The notes beneath the pieces are model-generated. The model saw only the letters and a list, made by a program, of their open reading frames with translations, was not told where the DNA came from and made no database searches. The translations under genes and the position numbers were made by a program. Shown piece by piece: positions 7,476-16,004 of a DNA stretch of 64,000 nucleotides; the first letter of the stretch is position 1; each line of letters starts with the position of its first letter. The DNA comes from Saccharopolyspora gregorii (GTDB lineage: Bacteria > Actinomycetota > Actinomycetes > Mycobacteriales > Pseudonocardiaceae). The stretch covers positions 3,658,001 through 3,722,000 of the forward strand of contig NZ_CP059556.1 of assembly GCF_024734405.1 (NCBI RefSeq), in the 5' to 3' direction.

Positions 7476-8290
7476 GGCGCGGCCAGCCTTCCTCCGTCGA
7501 CGGCCAGCAGCGACCCGGTCGTGTAGCTCGACGTCGGCCCGCACAGGTACAGCGCCGCGCCGACGATCTCCGCGGGGTCACCCCCGCGCTTCGAGGGCCA
7601 GGCCGCGGCCATCTCCTCGAACGCGTCCATGTCCCACGCCGTGCTGATGTCGGTGAAGAACGGCCCGGCGAGGATCGTGTTCACCCGCACCAGTGGTCCG
7701 TACTCCTGCGCGAACCCCGCGGTGAGCGTGTTCAACGCCGATTTCGCCGCCGCGTACGGCAGGTCGCCGCGGGTCGGTCTGCCCGAGGCGATCGAGGAGA
7801 TGTTGAGGATCGATCCGCCGTCGCGGGACGCCATCCGCTCGCCCGCGAGCGCCATCAGGCGGAACGGCCCTTTGAGGTTGACCCCGACGACCTTGTCGAA
7901 CAACTGCTCCGAGACCTCGGACAGGCTCGGGTAGACGGGGGCGATTCCCGCGTTGTTCACCACGATGTCGACCGGCCCGAGGGATTCCTCCACCTCGTCG
8001 AGCAGGGCGGGAAGTCGATCCCACGCACCGACATGAGCCCCGTGCGCGCTCACCCGGCGCCCGGTGGCCTCGGCGAGCTCACCCGCGAGCCGCTCGCAGG
8101 CGTCCTTCTTCCGGGAGACCACGGCCACATCCGCGCCGGCGGCCGCGAAGGCGATCGCGATCTCCCGGCCGAGTCCGCGCGAACCACCGGTCACCAGCGC
8201 GGTCCGCCCTCGGAGCGGGCTCGGCTGCGGGCGTGCTTCGGCGACCGCTTCCGCCACGGTGCGCACCGGACCGGTGCTGTCTGCCTGCAT
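7472..8290 (-). CDS. SDR-family oxidoreductase
   Basis: A classical short-chain dehydrogenase/reductase. From the ATG at 8290 it is 272 residues, with TGGSRGLG at 34-41, NNAG at 112-115, Ser near 164, and the YxxxK pair at Y179/K183. It probably oxidises a hydroxyacyl-CoA or alcohol made by the crotonase. An ATG at 8350 would overlap the upstream dehydrogenase gene by 22 bases. The one at 8290 has GGGAG in front and leaves a 38-base gap, so it is preferred. A 25-residue leader before the Rossmann fold is longer than usual. Confidence 0.88.
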   Translation of the reverse strand: MQADSTGPVRTVAEAVAEARPQPSPLRGRTALVTGGSRGLGREIAIAFAAAGADVAVVSRKKDACERLAGELAEATGRRVSAHGAHVGAWDRLPALLDEVEESLGPVDIVVNNAGIAPVYPSLSEVSEQLFDKVVGVNLKGPFRLMALAGERMASRDGGSILNISSIASGRPTRGDLPYAAAKSALNTLTAGFAQEYGPLVRVNTILAGPFFTDISTAWDMDAFEEMAAAWPSKRGGDPAEIVGAALYLCGPTSSYTTGSLLAVDGGRLAAP

Positions 8291-8328
8291 GGCCACTCCC
8301 GTCTCGTGTCCCTCTTGCCGTGCCGCCG

Positions 8329-9549
8329 CTACCGCGGGATGTCTCGCCACGGAACGTTCTTGTCCCCGCGCGGTTCGGTGGGCAGGCCGAGGATGCGTTC
8401 GGCGATGATGTTTCGCTGGATCTCATCCGACCCGCCCGCGATGCGGTACCCGGGCGCACCGAGCACGTGTTCGGTCCACTGGTAGACCTCGTCACCGGTG
8501 TCGGCGATCAACCGGTTTCCGAGCACGGTGGACGCGACTTCGCTGACCTGTTTCAACTTCTGCGCCCACGCGAGTTTGCGCAGCGAGCCGATCGCCGACG
8601 GCCTGGCGCCGTCCAGTCGTGCCTCGCGGTCCCGGGTGGCCGCCAGTTCGCCGAGCTTCTCCTGCACCCACACCTCGGCCAGGCCACGCCGGACGTCGGG
8701 GTCGTCGAGCCTGCCCAGTCTGCGGGCGGTCGCCACCAGGTGCCGGTATCCGCCGCCGAGTTCGGTGTTCGCACCGGAGTGGCTGCGCTCGAATCCCAAG
8801 GTGGCGAGGGTGACCTTCCACCCCGCACCGACCGCACCGAGACGCCACGCGTCGGGGATGCGGACGTCGTCGAGGAACACCTCGCAGAACGACGCCCCGC
8901 CCGACATCTGCCGCAGCGGCCGCACGCCGACGCCCGGGGTGTCCATCGGGAGCAGGAACGCCGTGAGGCCGCGGTGCTTCGGGACGTCCGGGTCGGTGCG
9001 CGCGATGAGCTCGCCCCAGCCCGCGAACTGGGCACCGGAGCTCCACACCTTCTGCCCGTTGACCACCCACTCGTCCCCCCGCCGCTCGGCCCGGGTGGCG
9101 AGCCCGGCGAGGTCGGATCCCGCGGATGGCTCGGAGAACAGCTGGCAGGCTAGTTCGTCACCGCGCAGCAACGGCCGGACTAGGTGCCGGCGTTGTTCGG
9201 GGGTGCCGAACAGGTCGATCGTCGGAGCGATCAAATGCGCACTGGCCGACGCCAGCTCGTGCTGACCCGGTGTGTCGAACTCGCGCTCCAGCTCGGCGAA
9301 CGCCTCCTCGTGCGCGGGGGTGAGCCCAGCACCACCCTCGGATTCGGGCCAGGTCAGCGCGCCGTATCCGGCGTCGAACCGCTGTCGCTGCCAGGCGCAC
9401 ACGCGGTCGAGCAGCGCGCGTTCCTCGTCCGCGGGCAGGTCGTGGAACACCGACACCGACGTACGGGACGCGTCGATGTCCTGACGTGGAGTCGCGTTCT
9501 GCTCAAGCCACTCGCGCGCCTCGGCGGTGAATTCGTCGATGCTCATCAT
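8329..9549 (-). CDS. acyl-CoA dehydrogenase
   Basis: A third acyl-CoA dehydrogenase, 406 residues, with QLFSEPSAGSDLAGLATRA, VNGQKVWSSGAQ and a C-terminal YRIAGGSDEIQRNIIAERIL. The GGSDEIQR stretch is the usual substrate/flavin loop near the end of the fold. Its sequence differs strongly from the two other dehydrogenases in this operon, so the three probably act on different intermediates. The second of three nearby ATGs (9549) is taken as the start because it overlaps the stop of the upstream SDR gene (ATGA), the same coupling seen between most genes of this operon. Confidence 0.9.
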   Translation of the reverse strand: MMSIDEFTAEAREWLEQNATPRQDIDASRTSVSVFHDLPADEERALLDRVCAWQRQRFDAGYGALTWPESEGGAGLTPAHEEAFAELEREFDTPGQHELASASAHLIAPTIDLFGTPEQRRHLVRPLLRGDELACQLFSEPSAGSDLAGLATRAERRGDEWVVNGQKVWSSGAQFAGWGELIARTDPDVPKHRGLTAFLLPMDTPGVGVRPLRQMSGGASFCEVFLDDVRIPDAWRLGAVGAGWKVTLATLGFERSHSGANTELGGGYRHLVATARRLGRLDDPDVRRGLAEVWVQEKLGELAATRDREARLDGARPSAIGSLRKLAWAQKLKQVSEVASTVLGNRLIADTGDEVYQWTEHVLGAPGYRIAGGSDEIQRNIIAERILGLPTEPRGDKNVPWRDIPR

Positions 9550-10301
9550 CGGGCCGTCCACCCTCCGTCGACCGCCAGTACCTGGCCGGTGCAGTAGCTC
9601 GACGCCGCTGATGCGAGGAAGAGCAGCGCACCGTCCAGTTCGGACCCTTCACCGGCCCGGCGGAGCATGGTGTTGCGTTCGATCCAGCGCACCGACCGGT
9701 CGTCGGCGAACAGTGCCTCGTTCATCTCCGTGCGGAACCACCCCGGCGCCAGCGCGTTGACGCGCACACCGCGACCGCCCCAGTGCCCGGCGAGTTCCCT
9801 GGTGAGGCCGATCAGGCCGGCCTTGCCCGCGGCGTAGCTCGCCCCGCCCAGCGGTGCCGCGGAGACCAGTCCGAGGATCGAACTGACGTTGATCACCGAC
9901 AGCGGACCGCCGCCGGCCGCGCGAGCCGCGAGCTGGGCCAGGTGGAACGGGGCGACCAGGTTGGTGCCGAGCACCCCCGCGAATCCGGACGGCGTCTCGT
10001 CCGACGGCTTCGCACCGCTTTCCGTGCCGGCGTTGTTCACCAGTACGTCGACCGCTCCGGTCTCGGCGATCAGCGCTTCCCTGGCCGCCTCGTCGGCGAG
10101 GTCGGCGGGTAGGACTCGCAACGCCGGATTCGTCGCCGCCAGCGCGTCGAGCTTCTCCTTGCGCCGGGCCGTGATCCACACAGTCGCGCCCGCGGTGGCC
10201 AGCACGGTCGCGAACCGTGCGCCCAGTCCTGACGACGCCCCGGTGACCAGCGCCGTCTTGCCCTGCAGTCCGAACAGTTCCCCGGGAGCCGGCACCGTCA
10301 T
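9546..10301 (-). CDS. SDR-family oxidoreductase
   Basis: A 251-residue SDR: TGASSGLG at 20-27, NNAG at 89-92, Ser 140, and Tyr 156/Lys 160 in SYAAGK. The arginine pair ITARRKEK after the second strand is typical of NADP(H)-preferring members. It starts with ATG overlapping the kinase stop and ends overlapping the next dehydrogenase start, so it is a tightly coupled operon member. Together with the SDR at 7472 it gives the pathway two hydroxyl/keto interconversion steps. Confidence 0.9.
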   Translation of the reverse strand: MTVPAPGELFGLQGKTALVTGASSGLGARFATVLATAGATVWITARRKEKLDALAATNPALRVLPADLADEAAREALIAETGAVDVLVNNAGTESGAKPSDETPSGFAGVLGTNLVAPFHLAQLAARAAGGGPLSVINVSSILGLVSAAPLGGASYAAGKAGLIGLTRELAGHWGGRGVRVNALAPGWFRTEMNEALFADDRSVRWIERNTMLRRAGEGSELDGALLFLASAASSYCTGQVLAVDGGWTAR

Positions 10302-11305
10302 CGCGGCCCTCCTTCGAGGATCGAGCGCCCCGAAGCGATCAGCGCGTCGATGGTGGCCGGTAGTTGCTCCTGGACCGGATCGTGGTGCACGCCCTCGCGA
10401 TGCCGCTTCAGGTTGTGCCCCATGATCGCGGCCATCTTCATCCGCCCGAGCGCGCGGAACCACGCGTGGTCCGGCGGTTCCGGGTTCCCGTAGACCGCCA
10501 GCAGCTCCGCTTCGGACGGCAGCTCCGCCACGACGCGACCGACACCGGGGAACAGCGCGCCGTCGGTGAACACGCCGAACCAACCGAGGTCGACCCGCGG
10601 ATCACCGAGGCTCCAGATCTCCCAATCGACCAGTGCCGTCGGTTCGGCACCGACGCAGAGCAGGTTGCCGAGGCGGAAGTCGCCGTGCACCAGCACCGGA
10701 TCCACGGCCACGGGCACCGCGGCCCGGAGCGCGGACAGCAACGCCTCCGAACCGGAACGGAGTTCTTCGGGAACGGCGTGCATCGTTTGCGTCCAGCGCG
10801 CGAGCTCGTCGGCGGGTCCGAGCGGTTCCGGCACCTCGCCCCCGGCCGAGCGCAGACCGGATTCGACACCCGCGAGCGGGACGGCGTGGAGATCGCCGAG
10901 GACGCGTGCCGCCGCGACCATCCGCTCCCGGGCGACCCCCGGTGGCAGCGGCTGCTCTTCCAGCACTGGTTCCGCGGCCGTTCCCGCAGCGCACTCCATG
11001 GCGAACCAAGCGGGCTCCGCCTCGCTGCGAGCGGTGACCGCGGGAAGCGGCACCCCCGGCCCGGCGCCTGCCGCGGCCAGGGCCGACAGCACGTGCGACT
11101 GCCGCAGGACGTCGTTGCGTCCCACGGCACGGCGTCCCGGCGGCACCGCCTTGACGACATGATCGTTCCCGGCGGCGTCCGTGACCCGGTAGGTCAATCC
11201 ACTGCGGCCGCCTTCCAGCGTCCGCAACGGGCCGGATCCGCCGAGCTCGGCACGCACCCGCGCACCGAGCTCGGGATCGTCGTCCACGACGGCCGGCTTC
11301 GTCAT
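10298..11305 (-). CDS. APH-family phosphotransferase (ACAD10/11- or LvaA-type kinase)
   Basis: A 335-residue protein-kinase-fold phosphotransferase with the Brenner motif HGDFRLGN at 207-214 and the metal-binding DWE at 227-229. In animals this domain is fused to ACAD10/11, and in Pseudomonas putida LvaA acts before an acyl-CoA dehydrogenase. In both it phosphorylates a 4-hydroxyacyl-CoA so that the hydroxyl can be eliminated. Its place among acyl-CoA dehydrogenases suggests the same here, not antibiotic resistance. The ATG at 11305 with AAGGAG upstream is preferred to an earlier in-frame codon at 11335. The crotonase stop is 60 bases upstream. Confidence 0.85.
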   Translation of the reverse strand: MTKPAVVDDDPELGARVRAELGGSGPLRTLEGGRSGLTYRVTDAAGNDHVVKAVPPGRRAVGRNDVLRQSHVLSALAAAGAGPGVPLPAVTARSEAEPAWFAMECAAGTAAEPVLEEQPLPPGVARERMVAAARVLGDLHAVPLAGVESGLRSAGGEVPEPLGPADELARWTQTMHAVPEELRSGSEALLSALRAAVPVAVDPVLVHGDFRLGNLLCVGAEPTALVDWEIWSLGDPRVDLGWFGVFTDGALFPGVGRVVAELPSEAELLAVYGNPEPPDHAWFRALGRMKMAAIMGHNLKRHREGVHHDPVQEQLPATIDALIASGRSILEGGPR

Positions 11306-11365
11306 CGCAAGCTCCTTCGCCAGCAAGGTCACCACTGCTCGATCACCGCGGAACGGACCACCGGC

Positions 11366-12154
11366 TCAGCGACCGGTCCACTTCGGGTCGCGCTTCTCCA
11401 AGAACGCCGAGACACCTTCGGCCGCGTCCTGGGAGTTGAGCGTGACGCCCACCGCGAGGTGCTCCAGCACCATCAGCGAGGCGATGTCGGCGTCCAGCCC
11501 CCGGTCCACCGCCATCTTGGTGAGCTTCATCTGGAACGGGCTCTTGTCCGTGAGGTGGCTGATGAACTCCTCGACCGTCTCGTCCAGCTTGTCGGCCGGA
11601 GCGCTGGCGTTGACGAGGTCGAAGTCGTCGGCCTCCTTGCCGCTGAGCAACTTGCCGGTGAGCATGAGCTCCTTGGTCTTGCGGATGCCCAACATGCGCG
11701 GCAGGCGGTAGATCGGGCCGGCACCACCGAACAGGGCGCGGCGGATGTGGAAGTCACCGATCTTCGCGTCGTCGTCGGCGATCGCGAAGTCGCAGGAGAT
11801 CATGACCTCGAACCCGCCCGCGGTGGCGTAGCCCTCGATGACGGCCACCGACGGCGTCGACATGTTGTAGAGCCGGTCGCAGACCTTCGCCGACACGACG
11901 GCGACGTCCATCGCGGTGCTCGAGCCGATGAAGTCGGACTGCAAGCTGTCCAGGTCGAAGCCGGACGAGAAGGTGTTCTCCCGGCCGCGGAAGACCAGAA
12001 CGCGCAGTTCCGGGTCGTTGTCGATCTCGGTGATGATCTCGTCGAGCCGGTTGAGCATCGGCACCGTGATGCAGTTCCGCTTGTGCGGACGGTTAAGCCA
12101 GACGCGTGCGACGTTGCCGTCCTTCTCGAACTGGATGTCGTCCTCGACTGCCAT
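11366..12154 (-). CDS. enoyl-CoA hydratase/isomerase (crotonase family)
   Basis: A 262-residue crotonase. The oxyanion-hole segments are FSSGFDLDSL and GYATAGGFEVMISC; the Glu in GGFEV matches one catalytic glutamate of enoyl-CoA hydratase. The second catalytic glutamate position (usually GxPEI) reads GDFHIRR, so isomerase, hydrolase or decarboxylase activity is as likely as simple hydration. It is the first gene of the long minus-strand operon. The ATG at 12154 has AGGAGG six bases upstream and sits just downstream of a strong promoter and the best copy of the operator. An upstream extension of the frame would run through the promoter and is rejected. Confidence 0.9.
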   Translation of the reverse strand: MAVEDDIQFEKDGNVARVWLNRPHKRNCITVPMLNRLDEIITEIDNDPELRVLVFRGRENTFSSGFDLDSLQSDFIGSSTAMDVAVVSAKVCDRLYNMSTPSVAVIEGYATAGGFEVMISCDFAIADDDAKIGDFHIRRALFGGAGPIYRLPRMLGIRKTKELMLTGKLLSGKEADDFDLVNASAPADKLDETVEEFISHLTDKSPFQMKLTKMAVDRGLDADIASLMVLEHLAVGVTLNSQDAAEGVSAFLEKRDPKWTGR

Positions 12155-12163
12155 GGTTCCTCC

Positions 12164-12211
12164 TTGAACTGACTTCAATTCGATAATGAGTCGCGGGCTC
12201 TCCCGTGTCAA
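12164..12211 (-). promoter_or_regulatory. promoter and exact TTGAA-N5-TTCAA operator of the acyl-CoA operon
   Basis: On the minus strand there is TTGACA (12206-12211), a 17-base spacer and CATTAT (12183-12188), close to the sigma-70-type consensus. The exact palindrome TTGAA-CTGAC-TTCAA occupies 12164-12178, over the expected transcription start and just before AGGAGG. A repressor bound there would block the whole operon. Confidence 0.75.
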
Positions 12212-12287
12212 TACTTCGGACACCTCACCCGTCTCTCGGACGGCACTGGAGCCAGGGGGTCGCCGACCTGCGCCGCCACGCCCAGCG

Positions 12288-12330
12288 TTGCGAAGAAGGC
12301 CGCATCCCGCCCATGCTGAACTCACTTCAC
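12288..12330 (+). promoter_or_regulatory. promoter/operator of the alcohol dehydrogenase gene
   Basis: TTGCGA (12288-12293), an 18-base spacer and CATGCT (12312-12317) are followed directly by CTGAA-CTCAC-TTCAC (12316-12330), a variant of the island's palindrome. The region between the divergent crotonase and alcohol dehydrogenase genes thus has one operator for each direction. Confidence 0.5.
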
Positions 12331-12364
12331 TTCAGATCCCAGGCCTGACGCGATGAGGAGCAGC

Positions 12365-13387
12365 ATGCGTGCGTATCGGATGTTCAGCGACGGCCACAGC
12401 GGACTGACCGAGGTCGCCTCACCCGTGCCGCAGGCCGGCCAGGTTCGGCTGGAGGTGCTGGCCACCGGTCTCTGCCAGTCGGACCTGCACGTCCTCGACG
12501 CGACCGGAGTCCGCTCGGCCACGGCCTGGCCGACGCCGTACACGCTCGGCCACGAAACCTGCGGCCGGGTCGCCGAACTAGGGACGGGCGTGACCGGCGT
12601 GCACGTCGGCGACCAGGTGATCGTCCACGGCCCGTGGGGATGCGGGCAGTGCGCGCGGTGCGCGACGGGAAGGCCGAACTACTGCGACCAGCCCGATCCG
12701 GACGCGGCGGGGATCGGACTCGGGGTCGACGGTGGGCTCGCCGATGAGATGGTGGTCGAGGCCGGGCGCCTTGTGCCCGCCGACGGCCTTGATCCCGCTC
12801 TCGCGGCGACCCTGGCGGACGCGGGACTCACGTCCTTCCACGCGATCGGCGGCTGCCGAGACGCGCTCGCCGAACCGGACGCGCTCGTGCTCGTGATCGG
12901 CGTCGGCGGGCTGGGACACCTCGCGGTCGGTATCCTCGCCGCCCTGTCGAACGCGCACGTCATCGCCGTCGACGTCCGCGCCGACGCGCGCGATCTCGCA
13001 CGCGCCTGCGGCGCCGCGACCGCCTGCGCGCCGGACGACGTCGTCGGCGCGCTCCCTGCCCGGGGAGCGGACGTGGTGCTGGACTTCGTCGGCAGCGACG
13101 CGACGATGGCGCTGGCGGCGCGATCGCTGCGCCGGGCCGGCGACCTCGTCGTGATCGGCAGCGCAGGCGGCACGCTGCCGATCGCGAAAGGGACCGCGCT
13201 GCCACTCGGAGCTCGTGTTCACGTCCCGTTCTGGGGAGCCCGCGACGAACTCGCCGAGGTCGTCGGGCTCGCACGCGACCGCGGTCTCCGCGCCGAGATC
13301 ACGACCTACTCGCTCGACGACGCGGACCAGGCCCTCGACGACCTGCGGCACGGCAGGCTCCTCGGCCGCGCCGTGGTCCTTCCTTAG
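12365..13387 (+). CDS. zinc-dependent alcohol dehydrogenase
   Basis: A 340-residue medium-chain alcohol dehydrogenase. Catalytic zinc ligands are C37 (GLCQSD) and H63/E64 (LGHETCG), probably with D152. The structural zinc site is C93, C96, C99 and C107 (GCGQCARC...NYC). A GVGGLG cofactor motif lies near residue 179. It probably oxidises an alcohol, or reduces an aldehyde, that enters the pathway. The ATG at 12365 has GAGGAG just upstream; an in-frame ATG at 12353 is also possible. A copy of the island's operator lies in front, and the CurA-like reductase gene follows in the same direction after 108 bases. Confidence 0.9.
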   Translation: MRAYRMFSDGHSGLTEVASPVPQAGQVRLEVLATGLCQSDLHVLDATGVRSATAWPTPYTLGHETCGRVAELGTGVTGVHVGDQVIVHGPWGCGQCARCATGRPNYCDQPDPDAAGIGLGVDGGLADEMVVEAGRLVPADGLDPALAATLADAGLTSFHAIGGCRDALAEPDALVLVIGVGGLGHLAVGILAALSNAHVIAVDVRADARDLARACGAATACAPDDVVGALPARGADVVLDFVGSDATMALAARSLRRAGDLVVIGSAGGTLPIAKGTALPLGARVHVPFWGARDELAEVVGLARDRGLRAEITTYSLDDADQALDDLRHGRLLGRAVVLP

Positions 13388-13495
13388 CGCCGCGCGAGGC
13401 GGACCCGTCCATCGGCGTCGGCACGCCCGGCGAAGCATTTCGCTGCCGGACGCGCGGACACCAAGTCAGGAACATCAACGATCTTGGGAGAACCC

Positions 13496-14518
13496 ATGGA
13501 AAGCGTTCAAGTGCAGGTGCTCGAGCTGCCGGTCGGCGAAGTCGGTCGGCACCACTTCAAGATCGCGACCGTCGCCCTGCCCGATCTCGAACCAGGGCAA
13601 GTGCTCGTGCGCAACACGTGGACCTCGGTGGATCCCGGGCTGCGGCTGCGGTTGCGCGCCGACGCACCGCAGGGGTACTTTGCCGCGTTCCCGATCGGCG
13701 AGGCGATGGACGGCATCTTCACCGTCGGCGTCGTCGAGGAATCGCTGGCCGAAGGCTTCCCCGCCGGCAGCACAGTGTGGCACTCCTACGGCTGGCGCAG
13801 CCACGCCGTGGTCGATTCCGGTGAGGTCGCGATGAACGGCATCGCGAACCTGCGCCTGCTCGACGTCGACAGGGCTCCGGCCCAGGCGTACCTGGGCCCG
13901 CTCGGCCCGATGGGCCTGACCGCCTATGCGGGATTGCACGTGATCGACGCGCTGGGCGGCTCCGGCACGATCTGGGTGTCGGCCGCCGCAGGCGCCGTCG
14001 GCAACCTGGTGTGCCAGATCGCGAAGCGCAGCGGCCTTCGGGTCGTGGCCAGCGCCGGAAGCGACGAGAAAGTGGCCTGGCTGCTCGACGAGATCGGTGT
14101 GGACGCGGCTTTCAACCGACGTTCGCGACCGTTGGCGGAGTCGCTGGCACAGGTCGCGCCCGAGGGGCTGGACTTCTACTTCGACGGTGTCGGCGGCGCT
14201 CACCTCGATGCCGCGCTCGACGCGTTGAACAACGACGGCCGGGCCGCGCTGTGCGGCTCGATCTCCGAATACGAGGGCGAGACGGCAGGGCCGCGCAACC
14301 TGTTCCTCGCCACCTCGAAGAACCTTACCCTGCGCGGATTCCGCGGCAGCGCGCACGTTCCGCTCCTCGACGAGATGCAGCGGCGCCTCGGCGGCTGGCT
14401 GGCCGAGGGACGACTGGTCCACCGGGAGAGCGTTTACGACGGTCTCCAGGCGGCACCCACCGCCCTGGTCGACATGCTGGCCGGACGCACGATCGGCAAG
14501 ACCCTCGTCCGGATCTGA
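13496..14518 (+). CDS. NADP-dependent oxidoreductase, MDR family (CurA/leukotriene B4 dehydrogenase-like)
   Basis: A 340-residue zinc-free medium-chain reductase. It has the SVDPGLRLRL segment, the GPLGPMGLTAYAGL helix and the cofactor-binding SAAAGAVGNLVCQIAK typical of CurA and prostaglandin/alkenal double-bond reductases, and it lacks the zinc cysteines of the neighbouring alcohol dehydrogenase. The expected reaction is NADPH-dependent reduction of an alpha,beta-unsaturated ketone or aldehyde. The ATG at 13496 with GGGAG seven bases upstream is preferred to a TTG 12 bases earlier. It may share the alcohol dehydrogenase transcript; no separate operator copy was seen. Confidence 0.87.
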   Translation: MESVQVQVLELPVGEVGRHHFKIATVALPDLEPGQVLVRNTWTSVDPGLRLRLRADAPQGYFAAFPIGEAMDGIFTVGVVEESLAEGFPAGSTVWHSYGWRSHAVVDSGEVAMNGIANLRLLDVDRAPAQAYLGPLGPMGLTAYAGLHVIDALGGSGTIWVSAAAGAVGNLVCQIAKRSGLRVVASAGSDEKVAWLLDEIGVDAAFNRRSRPLAESLAQVAPEGLDFYFDGVGGAHLDAALDALNNDGRAALCGSISEYEGETAGPRNLFLATSKNLTLRGFRGSAHVPLLDEMQRRLGGWLAEGRLVHRESVYDGLQAAPTALVDMLAGRTIGKTLVRI

Positions 14519-14584
14519 GCTGCGCACGGGCCACCGGATGCGGGTGTCCCGTTGACATCCCGCGTCCCTCCCGCCCGAAGTCAG

Positions 14585-14613
14585 TTGAACTGACGTCAAT
14601 TCATGTCTACCTT
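14585..14613 (+). promoter_or_regulatory. promoter/operator of the MHS transporter
   Basis: TTGAAC (14585-14590), 17 bases, then TACCTT (14608-14613). The palindrome TTGAA-CTGAC-GTCAA (14585-14599) covers the -35 element, so a bound repressor would exclude RNA polymerase. Confidence 0.6.
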
Positions 14614-14669
14614 ATCGGCACTGCGGCCAAACGACTCCGACGGTCGTTGCAGAGCGCAAAGGAGCGCCG

Positions 14670-16004
14670 ATGTCGACACAAGCAATGCGCGATCGCGACC
14701 GCCTGGCCCGCCGCGCCAGCGTGGCAGCGTCAGCCGGAACGGCCATCGAGTACTACGACTTCGCCATCTACGGCTACCTCGCGGTCGTCCTGGCACCGCT
14801 CTTCTTCCCCGCCGGTGACAGCCTCGTCGGACTGCTCGGAACACTGGGGGTGGTCGCCACCGGGGCACTGGCCCGGCCCATCGGCGGGTTGATCTTCGGC
14901 CGCATCGGTGACCGGCGCGGCCGCAAGGCCGTGCTCATGGCCACCGTCGCGGTGATGGGGACCGCCACGATGCTGACCGGAATCCTGCCGACCTACGCCT
15001 CGATCGGCATCTGGGCCCCCATCCTCCTGACGCTCCTGCGCATCGTCCAAGGGCTCGCCGCCGGAGGCGAGATCGGCGGGGCCGCCTCGCTGTCCACCGA
15101 ATCGGCCCCCTCCCGGCGGCGCGGCCTGTTCGGTTCCGCGACCTCGATCGGAGTGTCACTCGGCATCGCGAGTGCCGCGGGAACCGTTGCGATCCTGAGC
15201 GCCCTCACGTCCACGCAGCAGATGGCCGACTGGGGCTGGCGCGTACCGTTCCTCGTAGCCGCGCCGCTCCTGGCAGCCGCCGTGGTCTACCGGATGCGGG
15301 TCGAGGACTCCCCGATGTTCGTGCAGATGGCCAAGAAGTCCGCTGCTCCCAAAGCGCCCGTGCTCGAAGTCCTCCGGACGCACAAGGCCTCCGTCCTCCG
15401 GGTCATCGGCATCGCTTACTCGACCATGACCACCGGCGGGATCGCGTCGGTCTACTTGCTCGTCCACCTCTCGGCGGTCCTGAACTACCCGCTGACCGGG
15501 TCGCTGTGGCTGATCGTCCTGATCGTGCTCATGCCGTTGGCGGCCATCCCGTGGGCAGGTGCTCTGAGCGACCGCCTCGGTCGACGTCGTGTCCTGGCGG
15601 GCGCGATGATGGGGTTCGTCCTGCTCGCGATCCCCTGCTTCTGGGTCATGCAGCAAGGTTCGCTCCTGCTGGCCATCGTCGCGGCCCTGGTCCTGAACAT
15701 CCCGTTCAGCATCCAGCAGGGCGTGGTCTACACGCAGTACAGCGAGCTCTTCCCGACCAGGGTGCGCTACACCGGGATCTCGCTCGGGTTCAACATCGGC
15801 GGTGTCATCGGCACGGGGCTCGTATCGCTGATCGCGACCGGACTGGTCAAGGTCACCGGACTCACGATCTCCCCGGCGTTCTACGCGGTGTTCGCCGCGC
15901 TGGTGGGCCTGGTCGTCGTCGCGACGATGCACGAGACCTCGCGCGAGGACATGACGGGGGAACCGGCCGCCGACGAGCCGGAACCCCGACCGGTCCGGTC
16001 ATAG
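14670..16004 (+). CDS. MFS transporter, metabolite:H+ symporter (MHS) family
   Basis: A 444-residue inner-membrane transporter with about twelve hydrophobic helices. Family features are the N-terminal ASAGTAIEYYDFAIYG, the loop GRIGDRRGRK between helices 2 and 3, and its repeat DRLGRRRVL in the second half. MHS members (ProP, ShiA, KgtP, DctA-like dicarboxylate carriers) import organic acids or compatible solutes with protons. Its operator puts it in the same regulon as the acyl-CoA genes, so it probably imports the growth substrate. The stop overlaps the convergent DUF1254 gene by 6 bases. A broken relative lies at 3230-3421. Confidence 0.92.
   Translation: MSTQAMRDRDRLARRASVAASAGTAIEYYDFAIYGYLAVVLAPLFFPAGDSLVGLLGTLGVVATGALARPIGGLIFGRIGDRRGRKAVLMATVAVMGTATMLTGILPTYASIGIWAPILLTLLRIVQGLAAGGEIGGAASLSTESAPSRRRGLFGSATSIGVSLGIASAAGTVAILSALTSTQQMADWGWRVPFLVAAPLLAAAVVYRMRVEDSPMFVQMAKKSAAPKAPVLEVLRTHKASVLRVIGIAYSTMTTGGIASVYLLVHLSAVLNYPLTGSLWLIVLIVLMPLAAIPWAGALSDRLGRRRVLAGAMMGFVLLAIPCFWVMQQGSLLLAIVAALVLNIPFSIQQGVVYTQYSELFPTRVRYTGISLGFNIGGVIGTGLVSLIATGLVKVTGLTISPAFYAVFAALVGLVVVATMHETSREDMTGEPAADEPEPRPVRS

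Noticed and set aside
4726-7647. A 973-codon open frame on the plus strand
   Set aside because: It lies antisense to two acyl-CoA dehydrogenase and thiolase-fold genes with clear motifs; its translation is His/Arg/Pro-rich low-complexity sequence, the usual shadow in high-GC DNA.
10298-11305. Aminoglycoside resistance gene
   Set aside because: The fold is that of APH kinases, but its place inside an acyl-CoA operon with 4-base overlaps fits a metabolic kinase.
3425-12154. Assignment of the island to cholesterol/steroid degradation
   Set aside because: The paired dehydrogenases and Ltp-like protein invite it, but no ring-degradation genes (KshAB, HsaC-type dioxygenase) or KstR-type operator sequence were found, and the kinase points elsewhere.
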